Shown in pieces: positions 6,679 to 14,976 of a stretch of 64,000 bases of DNA. Both the position numbers and the translations under genes were made by a program. Position 1 is the first letter of the stretch, and each line of letters begins with the position of its first letter. Origin of the DNA: Polynucleobacter brandtiae (GTDB lineage Bacteria; Pseudomonadota; Gammaproteobacteria; Burkholderiales; Burkholderiaceae); the NCBI RefSeq assembly GCF_002797575.1, contig NZ_PGTX01000002.1, positions 1 to 64,000 on the forward strand. Direction: 5' to 3'. Under the pieces are notes generated by a model, which did no database searches, had not been told where the DNA came from, and saw nothing but the letters and a program-made list of their open reading frames with translations.

Positions 6679-7611
6679 GTGAGTACCAACACAAAGGTTG
6701 CGCAGATTCAGAAAGAGGCTTTTACTAGCGCCAGGGAAAAGCTTGGCTTGAGCACTAAAGAACTGGGCTTGAAAGCCTGCCTCTCGACTCGCCAAATTGA
6801 GCAAATAGAGAATGGTGAAATGAGTTCCTTTTATGGTGCACAAGTTAAATATACTGCTGCAAAGAAAGTAGCGAGTCTATTAGGCCTGAATGAGCAAGAT
6901 GCTTTTGAGGGCAATATCCCTAGTGCTGTTGAGGTCGCTCCTCAAAAACTCGAGGCCCCGGATAAAGAACGAGTGAATGCTAGCCCGTCAAAAATTTCTG
7001 ATGATTTGGCTCCAACAAAAACCAAGTTAGTACCCCGGAAATTGTTTATCGGATTAAGTCTGTTTGCTGTAATTGTATTTTCAGTGATCAATTTACGCCC
7101 TTTATTTTTTACAGATGCGCCAGATAAAGGGATCGTCATAACGGAAGAGGTGATTGAGGTTGCTCCAGCAACAACGACTGTAGCTACAGATCCCGTGCCT
7201 GTGCCGGCCCCTTCTGTGGTTGTTGTTGAACCAACAACGGCCCCCGTAGCGCCAGCTGCTGTGGCACTATTGACTACAACAGATGTATCCCTTGCTTGCC
7301 CGGCTGAAGAGGGCATTCTGAGCTACAAGCCAGAGGCACCTCGTAAATCAGCTGATATGGTTTATGTGCAAGCCAAAACTAAGCAGACTGTATGTGTTGT
7401 TGATGCCTCCGGAAAGATTCAAAACAAATTGCTTGAGCCCGGTGCTGGCACCTCTTTTTATGGCAGACCGCCATTTAAGGTGTTGACTCTGGGTATGACT
7501 CAGGCGGATGTGTACTTCCAGGGCGCAAAAGTACGTTTAACAAATCCTAACGTGAAAACCTTAATTCTGGAGGCTACTGAGGTAGCCACAATGATCCCCG
7601 CCCAAAATTAA
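6679..7611 (+). CDS. RodZ-like HTH/transmembrane protein
   Basis: A 310-residue protein with the RodZ-type plan. A cytoplasmic helix-turn-helix at about residues 13-72 (AREKLGLSTKELGLKACLST) is followed by a single membrane helix (about 121-138). Then comes a Pro/Thr/Val-rich linker (about 155-200) and a C-terminal beta domain like DUF4115 (about 225-305). RodZ links MreB to the cell-wall machinery; this protein is a divergent member and I would not assign the shape-determining role firmly. The start is GTG, the only standard start after the in-frame TAA at 6607, and no clear Shine-Dalgarno precedes it. The gene stands alone, converging on the YggT gene. Confidence 0.65.
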   Translation: MSTNTKVAQIQKEAFTSAREKLGLSTKELGLKACLSTRQIEQIENGEMSSFYGAQVKYTAAKKVASLLGLNEQDAFEGNIPSAVEVAPQKLEAPDKERVNASPSKISDDLAPTKTKLVPRKLFIGLSLFAVIVFSVINLRPLFFTDAPDKGIVITEEVIEVAPATTTVATDPVPVPAPSVVVVEPTTAPVAPAAVALLTTTDVSLACPAEEGILSYKPEAPRKSADMVYVQAKTKQTVCVVDASGKIQNKLLEPGAGTSFYGRPPFKVLTLGMTQADVYFQGAKVRLTNPNVKTLILEATEVATMIPAQN

Positions 7612-7642
7612 CTGCCCTCAAGGGTGAGGGTTATCTATACAC

Positions 7643-8212
7643 TCAGGAAACCATCGACAATAAAGTCGTCTGCACACTAGCAACAAGCACTTGCAGAATC
7701 TGTACAGCTATCAAGAGCACCAGAGGAGATAAATCAATCATTCCTATTTTTGGCAAAGCATTACGAAATGGTTGTAATAAAGGCTCTGTCAATGCAGCCA
7801 CGAAATAGTAAACCATTGAAGTAGCAGCAAACCACGAGAGGATGATGCTCACAAACACAGCGCCAATGACTCCAGATAAAAAGAGGTTGAGCAATTCAAA
7901 GGCGCTCATCAGCAGCACACTACCCACCATAACCGGCGCACCACTTAAAAACCACAAAACACCAATTTTGCATAAGGCTATCAAGTAGGCCGCTACTAAG
8001 CTTGCAGAATCCAGCCTACCAATACTGGGTAACACTTTTCGCAAAGGCATGATGATCCAGTTAGTCAGACTGAGTAAATAACCGCTAATTTGATAGCCTC
8101 CTGCTCGGCCTAAATTAATATGAAAAAATTGCATGTAACAACGAATTAAGCAAGCACCCCCAATGATGCTCACCAAAGCCTGTAATAGTAAATTAGCTAT
8201 TTGATAAATCAT
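7643..8212 (-). CDS. YggT family membrane protein
   Basis: A 189-residue protein with two YggT repeats, each a pair of hydrophobic helices around a polar loop: LTNWIIMPLRKVLPS near residue 50 and LTEPLLQPFRNALPKIG near residue 142. YggT proteins are inner-membrane proteins often encoded beside proC or cell-division genes and linked to osmotic or ion homeostasis; no precise function is established. Length and duplicated architecture match the family. It is separate from the SDR operon upstream (52-base gap) and converges with the RodZ-like gene. Confidence 0.85.
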   Translation of the reverse strand: MIYQIANLLLQALVSIIGGACLIRCYMQFFHINLGRAGGYQISGYLLSLTNWIIMPLRKVLPSIGRLDSASLVAAYLIALCKIGVLWFLSGAPVMVGSVLLMSAFELLNLFLSGVIGAVFVSIILSWFAATSMVYYFVAALTEPLLQPFRNALPKIGMIDLSPLVLLIAVQILQVLVASVQTTLLSMVS

Positions 8213-8264
8213 ACTGATACACCTTTATAAGAATGCAATAAATTAATAGCACAAGCCATGAAGC

Positions 8265-9011
8265 TTAGGACACCTGTCCAAGGCCGACTGTCATGCCGCC
8301 ACAGACGTAAAGTACCTGGCCTGTTGTAAAACCTGCGCGCTCATCCAAAAAACTAGATACTGCATGCGCTATATCCTCAGGCTGACCCATCCGCTGGACT
8401 GGAATCGATTCAATAATTTTTTTGGTTTTAGGTGAATTTGGTGGATTACCTGAAGTAAATAATGCTGTCGCAATTGGTCCTGGCCCTATGGCGTTAACAG
8501 TAATACCAAAGGCGGCCATCTCTAGGGCCCAGGTGCGTGTCATCCCCAACAAGCCAGCCTTGGTTGCTGAGTAGACTGTACGATCAGCTTTACCCAGCGC
8601 TGCACGACTAGCAATATTTACTACCCTGCCAAATCGAGCCCGACGCATCGAAGGCAGTATTGCCTGAAAAATTAACATCGGTGCACGTAAATTGAGCGCG
8701 TATACAGCATCAAAATCCTCCAGCAAAACATCCTCTAGAGCGCCAGGACGAATAAAGCCTGCATTATTAACAACGCGTAACACTGTCATATCTGAGCATA
8801 TTTTGTGCATGACATCTTGGATTTCTTGAGTATCCGTTAAATCTATTTGAAATACCGTTTCACCATCGAGCACTTGATGCGGAACTACTTTGTCTAAATT
8901 AACTACCTGATAGCCATCTTCTAGACAACGCTGCACAATGGCGCGCCCGATACCGCCACTACCTCCCGTGACCAATACAGCAGGTTTAGGATTGACCCTA
9001 TCGTTACTCAT
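8265..9011 (-). CDS. short-chain dehydrogenase/reductase
   Basis: A 248-residue classical SDR with the NAD(P)-binding TGGSGGIG motif (about residues 15-22), NNAG (about 85-88), catalytic Ser in NIAS and YSATK (Tyr/Lys), and the C-terminal TGQVLYVCGGMT typical of FabG-like enzymes. I place the start at ATG 9011, which overlaps the citryl-CoA-lyase stop by eight bases; the longer upstream frame runs back through the previous gene. It is the last gene of a four-gene organic-acid operon and probably oxidises or reduces a hydroxy/keto intermediate of the CoA-bound substrate. Substrate unknown. Confidence 0.85.
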   Translation of the reverse strand: MSNDRVNPKPAVLVTGGSGGIGRAIVQRCLEDGYQVVNLDKVVPHQVLDGETVFQIDLTDTQEIQDVMHKICSDMTVLRVVNNAGFIRPGALEDVLLEDFDAVYALNLRAPMLIFQAILPSMRRARFGRVVNIASRAALGKADRTVYSATKAGLLGMTRTWALEMAAFGITVNAIGPGPIATALFTSGNPPNSPKTKKIIESIPVQRMGQPEDIAHAVSSFLDERAGFTTGQVLYVCGGMTVGLGQVS

Positions 9012-9807
9012 GTGGATTATTTTTTGCGCTTGGACCATTCCCAATATAAGGAATGGCATCATCAATCGTTTCCCAAATAAATCGACCGGCAGGATCTTGC
9101 TGCTCTTCAGCGATATGTGAAACAAGTCCTGCTGCTCGAGATATCACTGCAAAGCCCCGCATCAGACGAGGAGGAACACCGATCTCTCCGAGCAGCGCAG
9201 CTATTGCCCCTGTGGCGTTGATTGTGATGTGTCGGTCATACACACGATCTACTGTAGCCGCCAACAATCGCAATGCTTGCAAATAGGTTTTAGGTAGCTC
9301 AGGCTCAGCCTCAGCTAACGCCAGTAACTGAATAGAACGTGGATCATCCGGCTTGTGCAGATGATGTCCAAATCCAGGTAAATGCTGCTTGTTTTTCTTG
9401 ATATCCATCACGATGGACTCAGCTAAACCAGCAGGATCTTTGGATTGAACTAACTGCTCCAAGATCACCGCATTATTTTCCATAGTGCCCACAAACTGAC
9501 TTCCCACAGCCATTAAGCCAGCAGCGACTGCACCCTGCAAATTCTCAGGAGCGCTCATATAGATCATGCGTGTCGCAATTGCGCTGGGGGTAAAGCCATG
9601 CTCCATTAAAGTAATTAATGCGGCATCCAATATGCGCATATCTACACCGCGTGGTTCTCGTCCCATGATTTGCATAAACATGACTTCTGTAAACGTCTTT
9701 TTACCCAACAAGTCATTAACTAAATCAGCGTCACGATAATGCATGCTCGTCAATGTATGAGCACATAACTTCGTAGCGGGTATTTTTTTATTAGCAGAAC
9801 TACTCAT
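9004..9807 (-). CDS. citrate-synthase-family enzyme, citryl-CoA lyase-like
   Basis: A 267-residue short member of the citrate synthase superfamily (normal synthases are about 430). It keeps the active-site HLPGFGHHLHKPDDPR (about residues 138-153) and the C-terminal SRAAGLVSHIAEEQ with the acidic catalytic pair. Proteins of this size and sequence are commonly annotated as citryl-CoA lyases and would split, or form, a citryl-CoA-type thioester in the cytoplasm. It lies between an acyl-CoA ligase and an SDR in one operon, so it probably cleaves the CoA ester made by the ligase. True substrate unknown. Confidence 0.75.
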   Translation of the reverse strand: MSSSANKKIPATKLCAHTLTSMHYRDADLVNDLLGKKTFTEVMFMQIMGREPRGVDMRILDAALITLMEHGFTPSAIATRMIYMSAPENLQGAVAAGLMAVGSQFVGTMENNAVILEQLVQSKDPAGLAESIVMDIKKNKQHLPGFGHHLHKPDDPRSIQLLALAEAEPELPKTYLQALRLLAATVDRVYDRHITINATGAIAALLGEIGVPPRLMRGFAVISRAAGLVSHIAEEQQDPAGRFIWETIDDAIPYIGNGPSAKNNPHE

Positions 9808-9862
9808 ATGGTCACCTTAAATCGGTTGATTACATTAAATAAATTAAAATTCCTAAAGACCA

Positions 9863-11365
9863 TTAGCGGCTCGTGAGCTGTTCTCGAATAGCCGTTTTTA
9901 GTACCTTACCAACAGAGGATACGGGTAGCTTGTCAAAGAAATGAATTACCTTGGGAGCATGGACAGACCCAAGCGCCTCCTTAACAAAGGCAATCAATTC
10001 TGCTGGCTCGCAAGTCATTTCAGGCCGGAGCTGAATAGCGGCGTGGACTGCCTCACCCCACTTTTCATCAGGCATCCCAAATACAGCGCATTCATACACT
10101 GCGGGATGTTGAGAAAGAATATTTTCCACATCTGTGGGATAAATATTAAATCCGCCGGTAATAATGACATCACGAATACGGTCTTTTAAGAACAAATAAC
10201 CACGTTCATCAATCAAACCAACGTCGCCGGTATGCAACCATCCATCAATTAAGGTCTCAGCTGTTTTTTCAGGTAAACGCCAGTACCCCTTCATGACTAA
10301 GTGGCCACGAATGACTACTTCGCCAATCGTATTTTCTGGCAAGATCGTACCAGCTGGCGACATGATCGCTAAGTCTGAAAGCCAAGTACAAAGACCAACA
10401 GAGCCGCGATTGCGGGGATCAGCAAATCCAGAAGGGGGCATGATCGTAGCAACCTGTGGCGCCTCTGTTTGTCCATAGTTTGTACCCAATACCTCACCAA
10501 AGAATGCTCTAATTTGATCCACTTTTTCAGCGGGCATGGGGGCACCGCCATAAATCAGATTCCGCAAGCGCGGAAAGTCTGCCTTGGAAACGCCTGGATA
10601 GGCCATCACCATATAGATGAGGGTGGGCGGCATAAAGCTCATCGTGCCACCTAGCTCTCGAAATGCTTGAATGACTGATGAGGGATCCGTCTTATCCAAA
10701 AATAAGAGCTTGCCACCTTGTGCCAACAGCGGCAAAAGATAGGTTGATGTGCCATGCGTGACTGGCGCTGTCACCACATAACAATCCTCTTGTGTAATTT
10801 GCCAACCATTGATTTGATTAATGATCCCCGCCATCCAAGCACGATAGGGTTGCATCACACCCTTGGGTACTCCAGTAGTACCACCAGTGAACTTGATGGC
10901 CTGAATACCTTCTTCATCTACTGCATTGATGCTGGGCACCTGACCAGCATATCGCAAGGACAAACTAGCAATACAATGATCCGATTCAAAACCCGGATCT
11001 AAGCGTAGCCAAGTAAAAAGACCCGGCCCGATCAGTTCAGCCCCTTTGCCATCGGTGATAACAATACTAGGCTCAATGGTGGCAGTAATACGAGCAATCT
11101 CAGATGGGGTACTGCGTACATTTAAGGGCACCCACACCTTACCAGCCGCTAATACCGCCAACAGTGCCGTGACATGCTCAAGGGTGTTTCCTGCGCCAAT
11201 AGCCACTCGACTTTGTGGCTCTGGATCTATTGCCTGCAGAGCACAGGCTAAAGCTTGCACTCTTTGCGCTAGGACTTGATAACTTAACTGCTCAGAAGGA
11301 CTCTCTAGCGCAATCCGCTCTGGAGAGCGTTTGGCCGCACGAAAGAAAAAATCAATTGGGTGCAC
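9863..11365 (-). CDS. AMP-dependent acyl-CoA synthetase (class I adenylate-forming)
   Basis: A 500-residue ANL-superfamily ligase. It has the P-loop KFTGGTTGVPKGVM (about residues 165-178), the A5-type YGQTEAP, the hinge GWLHTGDVGLIDERGYLFLK and RDVIITGGFNIYP, and the catalytic lysine in SSVGKVLK near the C-terminus. It activates a carboxylic acid with ATP and CoA. The gene is second in an operon that begins with a Bug-type periplasmic binding protein and continues with a citryl-CoA-lyase-like enzyme and an SDR. It should therefore activate the organic acid imported by that system. The particular acid cannot be read from the sequence. Confidence 0.85.
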   Translation of the reverse strand: MHPIDFFFRAAKRSPERIALESPSEQLSYQVLAQRVQALACALQAIDPEPQSRVAIGAGNTLEHVTALLAVLAAGKVWVPLNVRSTPSEIARITATIEPSIVITDGKGAELIGPGLFTWLRLDPGFESDHCIASLSLRYAGQVPSINAVDEEGIQAIKFTGGTTGVPKGVMQPYRAWMAGIINQINGWQITQEDCYVVTAPVTHGTSTYLLPLLAQGGKLLFLDKTDPSSVIQAFRELGGTMSFMPPTLIYMVMAYPGVSKADFPRLRNLIYGGAPMPAEKVDQIRAFFGEVLGTNYGQTEAPQVATIMPPSGFADPRNRGSVGLCTWLSDLAIMSPAGTILPENTIGEVVIRGHLVMKGYWRLPEKTAETLIDGWLHTGDVGLIDERGYLFLKDRIRDVIITGGFNIYPTDVENILSQHPAVYECAVFGMPDEKWGEAVHAAIQLRPEMTCEPAELIAFVKEALGSVHAPKVIHFFDKLPVSSVGKVLKTAIREQLTSR

Positions 11366-11413
11366 TGAAAACCTTATTACTGGTATTTGTTAATGATGTA
11401 ACCAAGCTATCGC

Positions 11414-12397
11414 TTAATCTACCTTGATATTGCCAGCGGCAATAACTTTATTCCAACGGTCAATTTCACTAGTAACAAAATCCCCATATTGACGCTGAGA
11501 ATTTGGGGCAGGTGGAGAAATAAATCCAGCGGCAAAGTAACTTGCCTTCACTTCAGTAGTGTTGAGCGCTTTATTAATTTCTAGATTGAGCTTATCCAAT
11601 ATTACCTGCGGTGTACCTGCTGGCGCCATGACGCCAAACCAAGATGTCACTGCAAAACCCGGAATACCCTGCTCAATCAGCGTAGGAATCTCTGGTGCAA
11701 AAGGGACACGAGTAGCAGTTGTGACGCCAAGAGCGCGCAACTTACCTGCCCTGACTTGACCAATTGAGGAAGGCAGATTATCAAACATGGAATCTACTTG
11801 ACCACCTAATAAATCCGCCACTGCAGGACCGCTTCCTTTGTAAGGAATATGTAGGATATTGGTGCCCGTATCGATCTTAAATAATTCACAAGAGAGATGG
11901 ATGGATGAGCCGCTACCGGAAGAAGCGCAAGTCAGTTTTCCGGGATTTGCTTTTGCGTAAGCAATGTATTGTTTAACGGAGTTAATGGGCAAGTTGGGGT
12001 TCACCACCAACATATTGGGAACCAACGCTAGTAGCGCGACCTGCTTAAAGTCTTTGTTGAGATCGAAATTGAGTTTGTTGTACAGCGAGTGATTAATCGT
12101 ATTTGCGATTGAACCAACATACAAGGTATAGCCATCCGGCTTGGCGCGTGCAACCATCTCAGCCCCAACATTACTATTGGCGCCCGCTTTATTTTCAACA
12201 ATAAAAGTCTGCTTTGTCTGATCTGCTAGTACCTTGCCGACCATACGGGCAACTCGGTCGGTTGCGCCGCCCGGAGCGTATCCCACGATGAGGGTTACTG
12301 GCCTGTCTGGGTAAGTGGGGACTTGAGAATGGGCGGACGTTGCCGCTAGCGTCATGCACACAGCTCCAAACGATGCCAGTAATGTCATTTTATTCAA
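11414..12397 (-). CDS. Bug-family tripartite tricarboxylate transporter substrate-binding protein
   Basis: About 327 residues with a signal peptide (MTLLASFGAVCMTLAATSAHS) and the Bug/TctC fold: YPDRPVTLIVGYAPGGATD, then VENKAGANSNVGAE, ASSGSGSSIHLSCELF and HIPYKGSGPAVADLLGGQVD. These periplasmic proteins bind small carboxylates; no matching TctA/TctB membrane genes are visible nearby. I prefer the TTG start at 12397, eight bases after AGGAG; the ATG at 12388 is too far from that site and the ATG at 12439 lacks one. It heads the operon with the acyl-CoA ligase, lyase and SDR. Confidence 0.85.
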   Translation of the reverse strand: MNKMTLLASFGAVCMTLAATSAHSQVPTYPDRPVTLIVGYAPGGATDRVARMVGKVLADQTKQTFIVENKAGANSNVGAEMVARAKPDGYTLYVGSIANTINHSLYNKLNFDLNKDFKQVALLALVPNMLVVNPNLPINSVKQYIAYAKANPGKLTCASSGSGSSIHLSCELFKIDTGTNILHIPYKGSGPAVADLLGGQVDSMFDNLPSSIGQVRAGKLRALGVTTATRVPFAPEIPTLIEQGIPGFAVTSWFGVMAPAGTPQVILDKLNLEINKALNTTEVKASYFAAGFISPPAPNSQRQYGDFVTSEIDRWNKVIAAGNIKVD

Positions 12398-12675
12398 GAT
12401 CAAGTCTCCTAAAAGGTTGTCAATTGCTGCGTGATTCATTAAAGAATTGCCACTTTTTTGTTATTTCTCCATTATGCAGAACCTTGTGGAATTGCGACTC
12501 AAAAAGAAAGGGGCATCGAGTCAGCCCATCAGGGGTAAAAAGGGCATTCATAAGCCATTTTGTTGATCTATAAATTAGATTACCAATATTAAATTAAATT
12601 ATTATGCAGATATATAAATACCGCCTAAAATAACATCGTTGCGAAACAATATTTCAACTTTTATAGGAAAAAAAC

Positions 12676-13239
12676 ATGTCCATCATTAACACTGCTGTTC
12701 AGCCGTTCAAAACCCAAGCTTTCCACAATGGTAAGTTTGTGACCATCACTGACGAAACACTCAAAGGTAAATGGTCCGTACTCATTTTTATGCCTGCTGC
12801 ATTTACTTTCAATTGCCCAACAGAAATTGAAGATGCTGCAGAGAACTATCCTGAGTTCCAGAAGATGGGAGCTGAGGTATATATCGTTACTACAGATACG
12901 CATTTTTCACATAAGGTATGGCACGAGACATCACCTGCAGTAGGTAAAGCAAAGTTCCCATTGGTTGGCGATCCAACGCATACCCTCACACGTGCATTTG
13001 GTGTACACATCGATGAAGATGGTTTGGCATTACGTGGCACATTCATCATCAATCCAGAAGGCATCATTAAAACTGCTGAGATTCATTCAAATGAAATCGC
13101 TCGTGATGTTTCCGAGACATTACGTAAGCTTAAAGCTGCTCAGTACACCGCTGCTCACCCAGGTGAAGTTTGCCCAGCTAAGTGGAAAGAAGGCGCTGCA
13201 ACATTGACACCTTCTTTAGACCTCGTAGGCAAGATCTAA
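12676..13239 (+). CDS. ahpC: alkyl hydroperoxide reductase subunit C (2-Cys peroxiredoxin)
   Basis: A 187-residue AhpC-type peroxiredoxin with peroxidatic C47 in FTFNCPTE and resolving C166 in GEVCPAKW. It reduces H2O2, organic hydroperoxides and peroxynitrite in the cytoplasm and is re-reduced by AhpF, encoded 139 bases downstream. Shine-Dalgarno AGGAAA precedes the ATG. The active-site loop is [11 protein letters not shown] rather than the usual YPADFTFVCP, a small variation. I did not find a convincing OxyR site upstream by eye, although the AT-rich 12540-12660 region is the obvious promoter. Confidence 0.95.
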   Translation: MSIINTAVQPFKTQAFHNGKFVTITDETLKGKWSVLIFMPAAFTFNCPTEIEDAAENYPEFQKMGAEVYIVTTDTHFSHKVWHETSPAVGKAKFPLVGDPTHTLTRAFGVHIDEDGLALRGTFIINPEGIIKTAEIHSNEIARDVSETLRKLKAAQYTAAHPGEVCPAKWKEGAATLTPSLDLVGKI

Positions 13240-13270
13240 GTATTTAAAGCTACAACAGCACTACCAGTCA

Positions 13271-13326
13271 GACTCTCCAAGGAGAGTCTATTGGAGAGGA
13301 GGTGATGTCAATCTCCTCTCCAATAG
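13271..13326 (+). promoter_or_regulatory. two hairpins with alternative pairing between ahpC and ahpF
   Basis: First hairpin: GACTCTCC (13271-13278), AA, GGAGAGTC (13281-13288), an eight-base-pair stem. Second: CTATTGGAGAGGAG (13288-13301), an 11-base loop, CTCCTCTCCAATAG (13313-13326), a perfect 14-base-pair stem. CTCTCCAA of the first arm can instead pair with TTGGAGAG of the second, so the structures are mutually exclusive alternatives. There is no T run, so it is not a simple terminator. It may stabilise the ahpC message or set the ahpC:ahpF ratio. Confidence 0.75.
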
Positions 13327-13378
13327 ATTCATCAAAGTTGATCAAATCTTATTGCCATTCAAGTACAGAAAGCACTAT

Positions 13379-14923
13379 ATGTTAGACACCAATATCAAAA
13401 CCCAATTAAAAACTTACTTTGAAAAGATTGTCAGTCCAGTTACGCTTACCGCTACGCTAGATGACAGCCCAGCCTCGGCTCAAATGCTCGAATTATTAAA
13501 TGAAGTAGCAGAGCAGTCTGACAAAATTACTATTCAAACTTCAGGCCATAGCAAAAATACACCTAGCTTTACAGTTGGCAAGACGGATGAAGCGGCGCGT
13601 ATTGCTTTTTCAGGTTTGCCTATGGGTCATGAGATGACCTCTTTTATCCTGGCTATTCTGCAATCTAGTGGTTACCCACCCAAGGTAGAGGAAGACATTC
13701 TTGAAAGCATTCGAGGACTGACTGGAAAGCTACACTTTCAGACCTTTATTTCTTTGTCGTGCCACAACTGCCCCGATGTTGTTCAGGCACTGAACTTGAT
13801 GTCCGCCATCAACCCCAATATCGAGCATGAAATGATTGATGGAGCCCTTTTTCAAGGCCTGGTAGATCAATACCAAATCATGGCTGTCCCAACCGTCATT
13901 TTAAATGGCGTGGTATTTGGTCAGGGACGAATGACCGTTGAAGAAATAGCAGCAAAGTTGGATACCAATACAGCCGCACGTGATGCAGAAAAACTTAGCG
14001 CCAAAGCGCTGTATGACTCTCTCATCATTGGTGGTGGCCCTGCCGGTGCTTCGGCAGCCATCTACTCCGCTAGAAAGGGTATTAGAACCGGTATTCTGGC
14101 TGAGCGTTTTGGTGGTCAGGTTGCAGATACTGTCGGTATTGAGAACTTTATCTCTGTACAAGAAACAGAGGGTCCAAAGTTAGTTATGGCCTTAGAGCAG
14201 CACGTCAAAGCTTACGATGTCGAGATCATGAATCTTCAGAAAGCGACAGGTCTTAGTAAGTCTGGTGAAGAAATTCAAATCACACTAGAAAATGGTGGAA
14301 CCCTCAAAAGTAAGACCGTTATTTTGAGTACCGGCGCACGCTGGCGTGAAATGAATGTACCCGGTGAACAAGAGTACCGTGGTAAGGGTGTCGCCTACTG
14401 CCCGCATTGCGATGGCCCTTTATACAAAGGTAAGCGTGTTGCTGTCATTGGCGGAGGAAACTCAGGGGTTGAAGCGGCGATTGATTTGGCTGGAATAGTT
14501 AATCATGTCACTTTAGTCGAATTCGATACTAAATTGCGCGCTGATGCGGTCTTGCAAAAGAAGATGTACAGCATGCCCAATGTCACCGTCATTACTAATG
14601 CTCTCAGTAAAGAAGTTTTAGGGGCCGACAATAAAGTAACTACCTTGCGATATGAAGATCGGGCTAGTCAACAGATGCATGACATTGCACTGGAAGGTAT
14701 TTTTGTTCAAATTGGATTACTTCCGAACACCGACTGGCTTAAAGGGTCTATCGACTTATCCCCACGCGGCGAGGTCATCGTCGATCAGAAGGGTGAAACA
14801 TCTATGCCAGGTGTGTTTGCTGCGGGTGATTGCACAACAGTCCCTTACAAGCAAATCATCATCGCAATGGGCGAAGGTGCAAAGGCGTCACTCTCTGCCT
14901 TTGACTATTTAATTCGCTCTTAA
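13379..14923 (+). CDS. ahpF: alkyl hydroperoxide reductase subunit F
   Basis: A 514-residue flavoprotein that transfers electrons from NADH through FAD and two dithiols to AhpC. The N-terminal double-thioredoxin fold carries the CHNC redox pair ([12 protein letters not shown]). The FAD motif is [17 protein letters not shown], the second dithiol is CPHCDGP, the pyridine-nucleotide motif is [11 protein letters not shown], and the C-terminal FAD contact is [10 protein letters not shown]. The start is ATG 13379 ([16 protein letters not shown]), exactly the usual AhpF N-terminus; the upstream TTG extension is not supported. Followed by a strong terminator. Confidence 0.96.
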   Translation: MLDTNIKTQLKTYFEKIVSPVTLTATLDDSPASAQMLELLNEVAEQSDKITIQTSGHSKNTPSFTVGKTDEAARIAFSGLPMGHEMTSFILAILQSSGYPPKVEEDILESIRGLTGKLHFQTFISLSCHNCPDVVQALNLMSAINPNIEHEMIDGALFQGLVDQYQIMAVPTVILNGVVFGQGRMTVEEIAAKLDTNTAARDAEKLSAKALYDSLIIGGGPAGASAAIYSARKGIRTGILAERFGGQVADTVGIENFISVQETEGPKLVMALEQHVKAYDVEIMNLQKATGLSKSGEEIQITLENGGTLKSKTVILSTGARWREMNVPGEQEYRGKGVAYCPHCDGPLYKGKRVAVIGGGNSGVEAAIDLAGIVNHVTLVEFDTKLRADAVLQKKMYSMPNVTVITNALSKEVLGADNKVTTLRYEDRASQQMHDIALEGIFVQIGLLPNTDWLKGSIDLSPRGEVIVDQKGETSMPGVFAAGDCTTVPYKQIIIAMGEGAKASLSAFDYLIRS

Positions 14924-14925
14924 AG

Positions 14926-14953
14926 AAAACCCCGAATTCAATTCGGGGTTTTT
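14926..14953. terminator. bidirectional terminator between ahpF and the FAD/Fe-S dehydrogenase
   Basis: AAAACCCCGAAT, loop TCA, ATTCGGGGTTTT: a perfect 12-base-pair stem flanked by A and T runs, usable for the convergent genes on both sides. Confidence 0.9.
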
Positions 14954-14976
14954 ATTTGTCTATGCCTACTAAGACT

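Noticed and set aside
7615-7630. Terminator between RodZ-like gene and YggT
   Set aside because: CCCTC/GAGGG is only five base pairs with no T run; too weak to list.
9012-9125. N-terminal extension of the SDR gene
   Set aside because: It overlaps the lyase coding sequence in another frame; the ATG at 9011 gives the normal SDR N-terminus.
12440-12660. OxyR site before ahpC
   Set aside because: The region is AT-rich but I could not find the spaced ATAG pattern convincingly.
13302-13312. Simple transcription terminator between ahpC and ahpF
   Set aside because: The stems are strong but no T run follows either, and ahpF is in the same direction.
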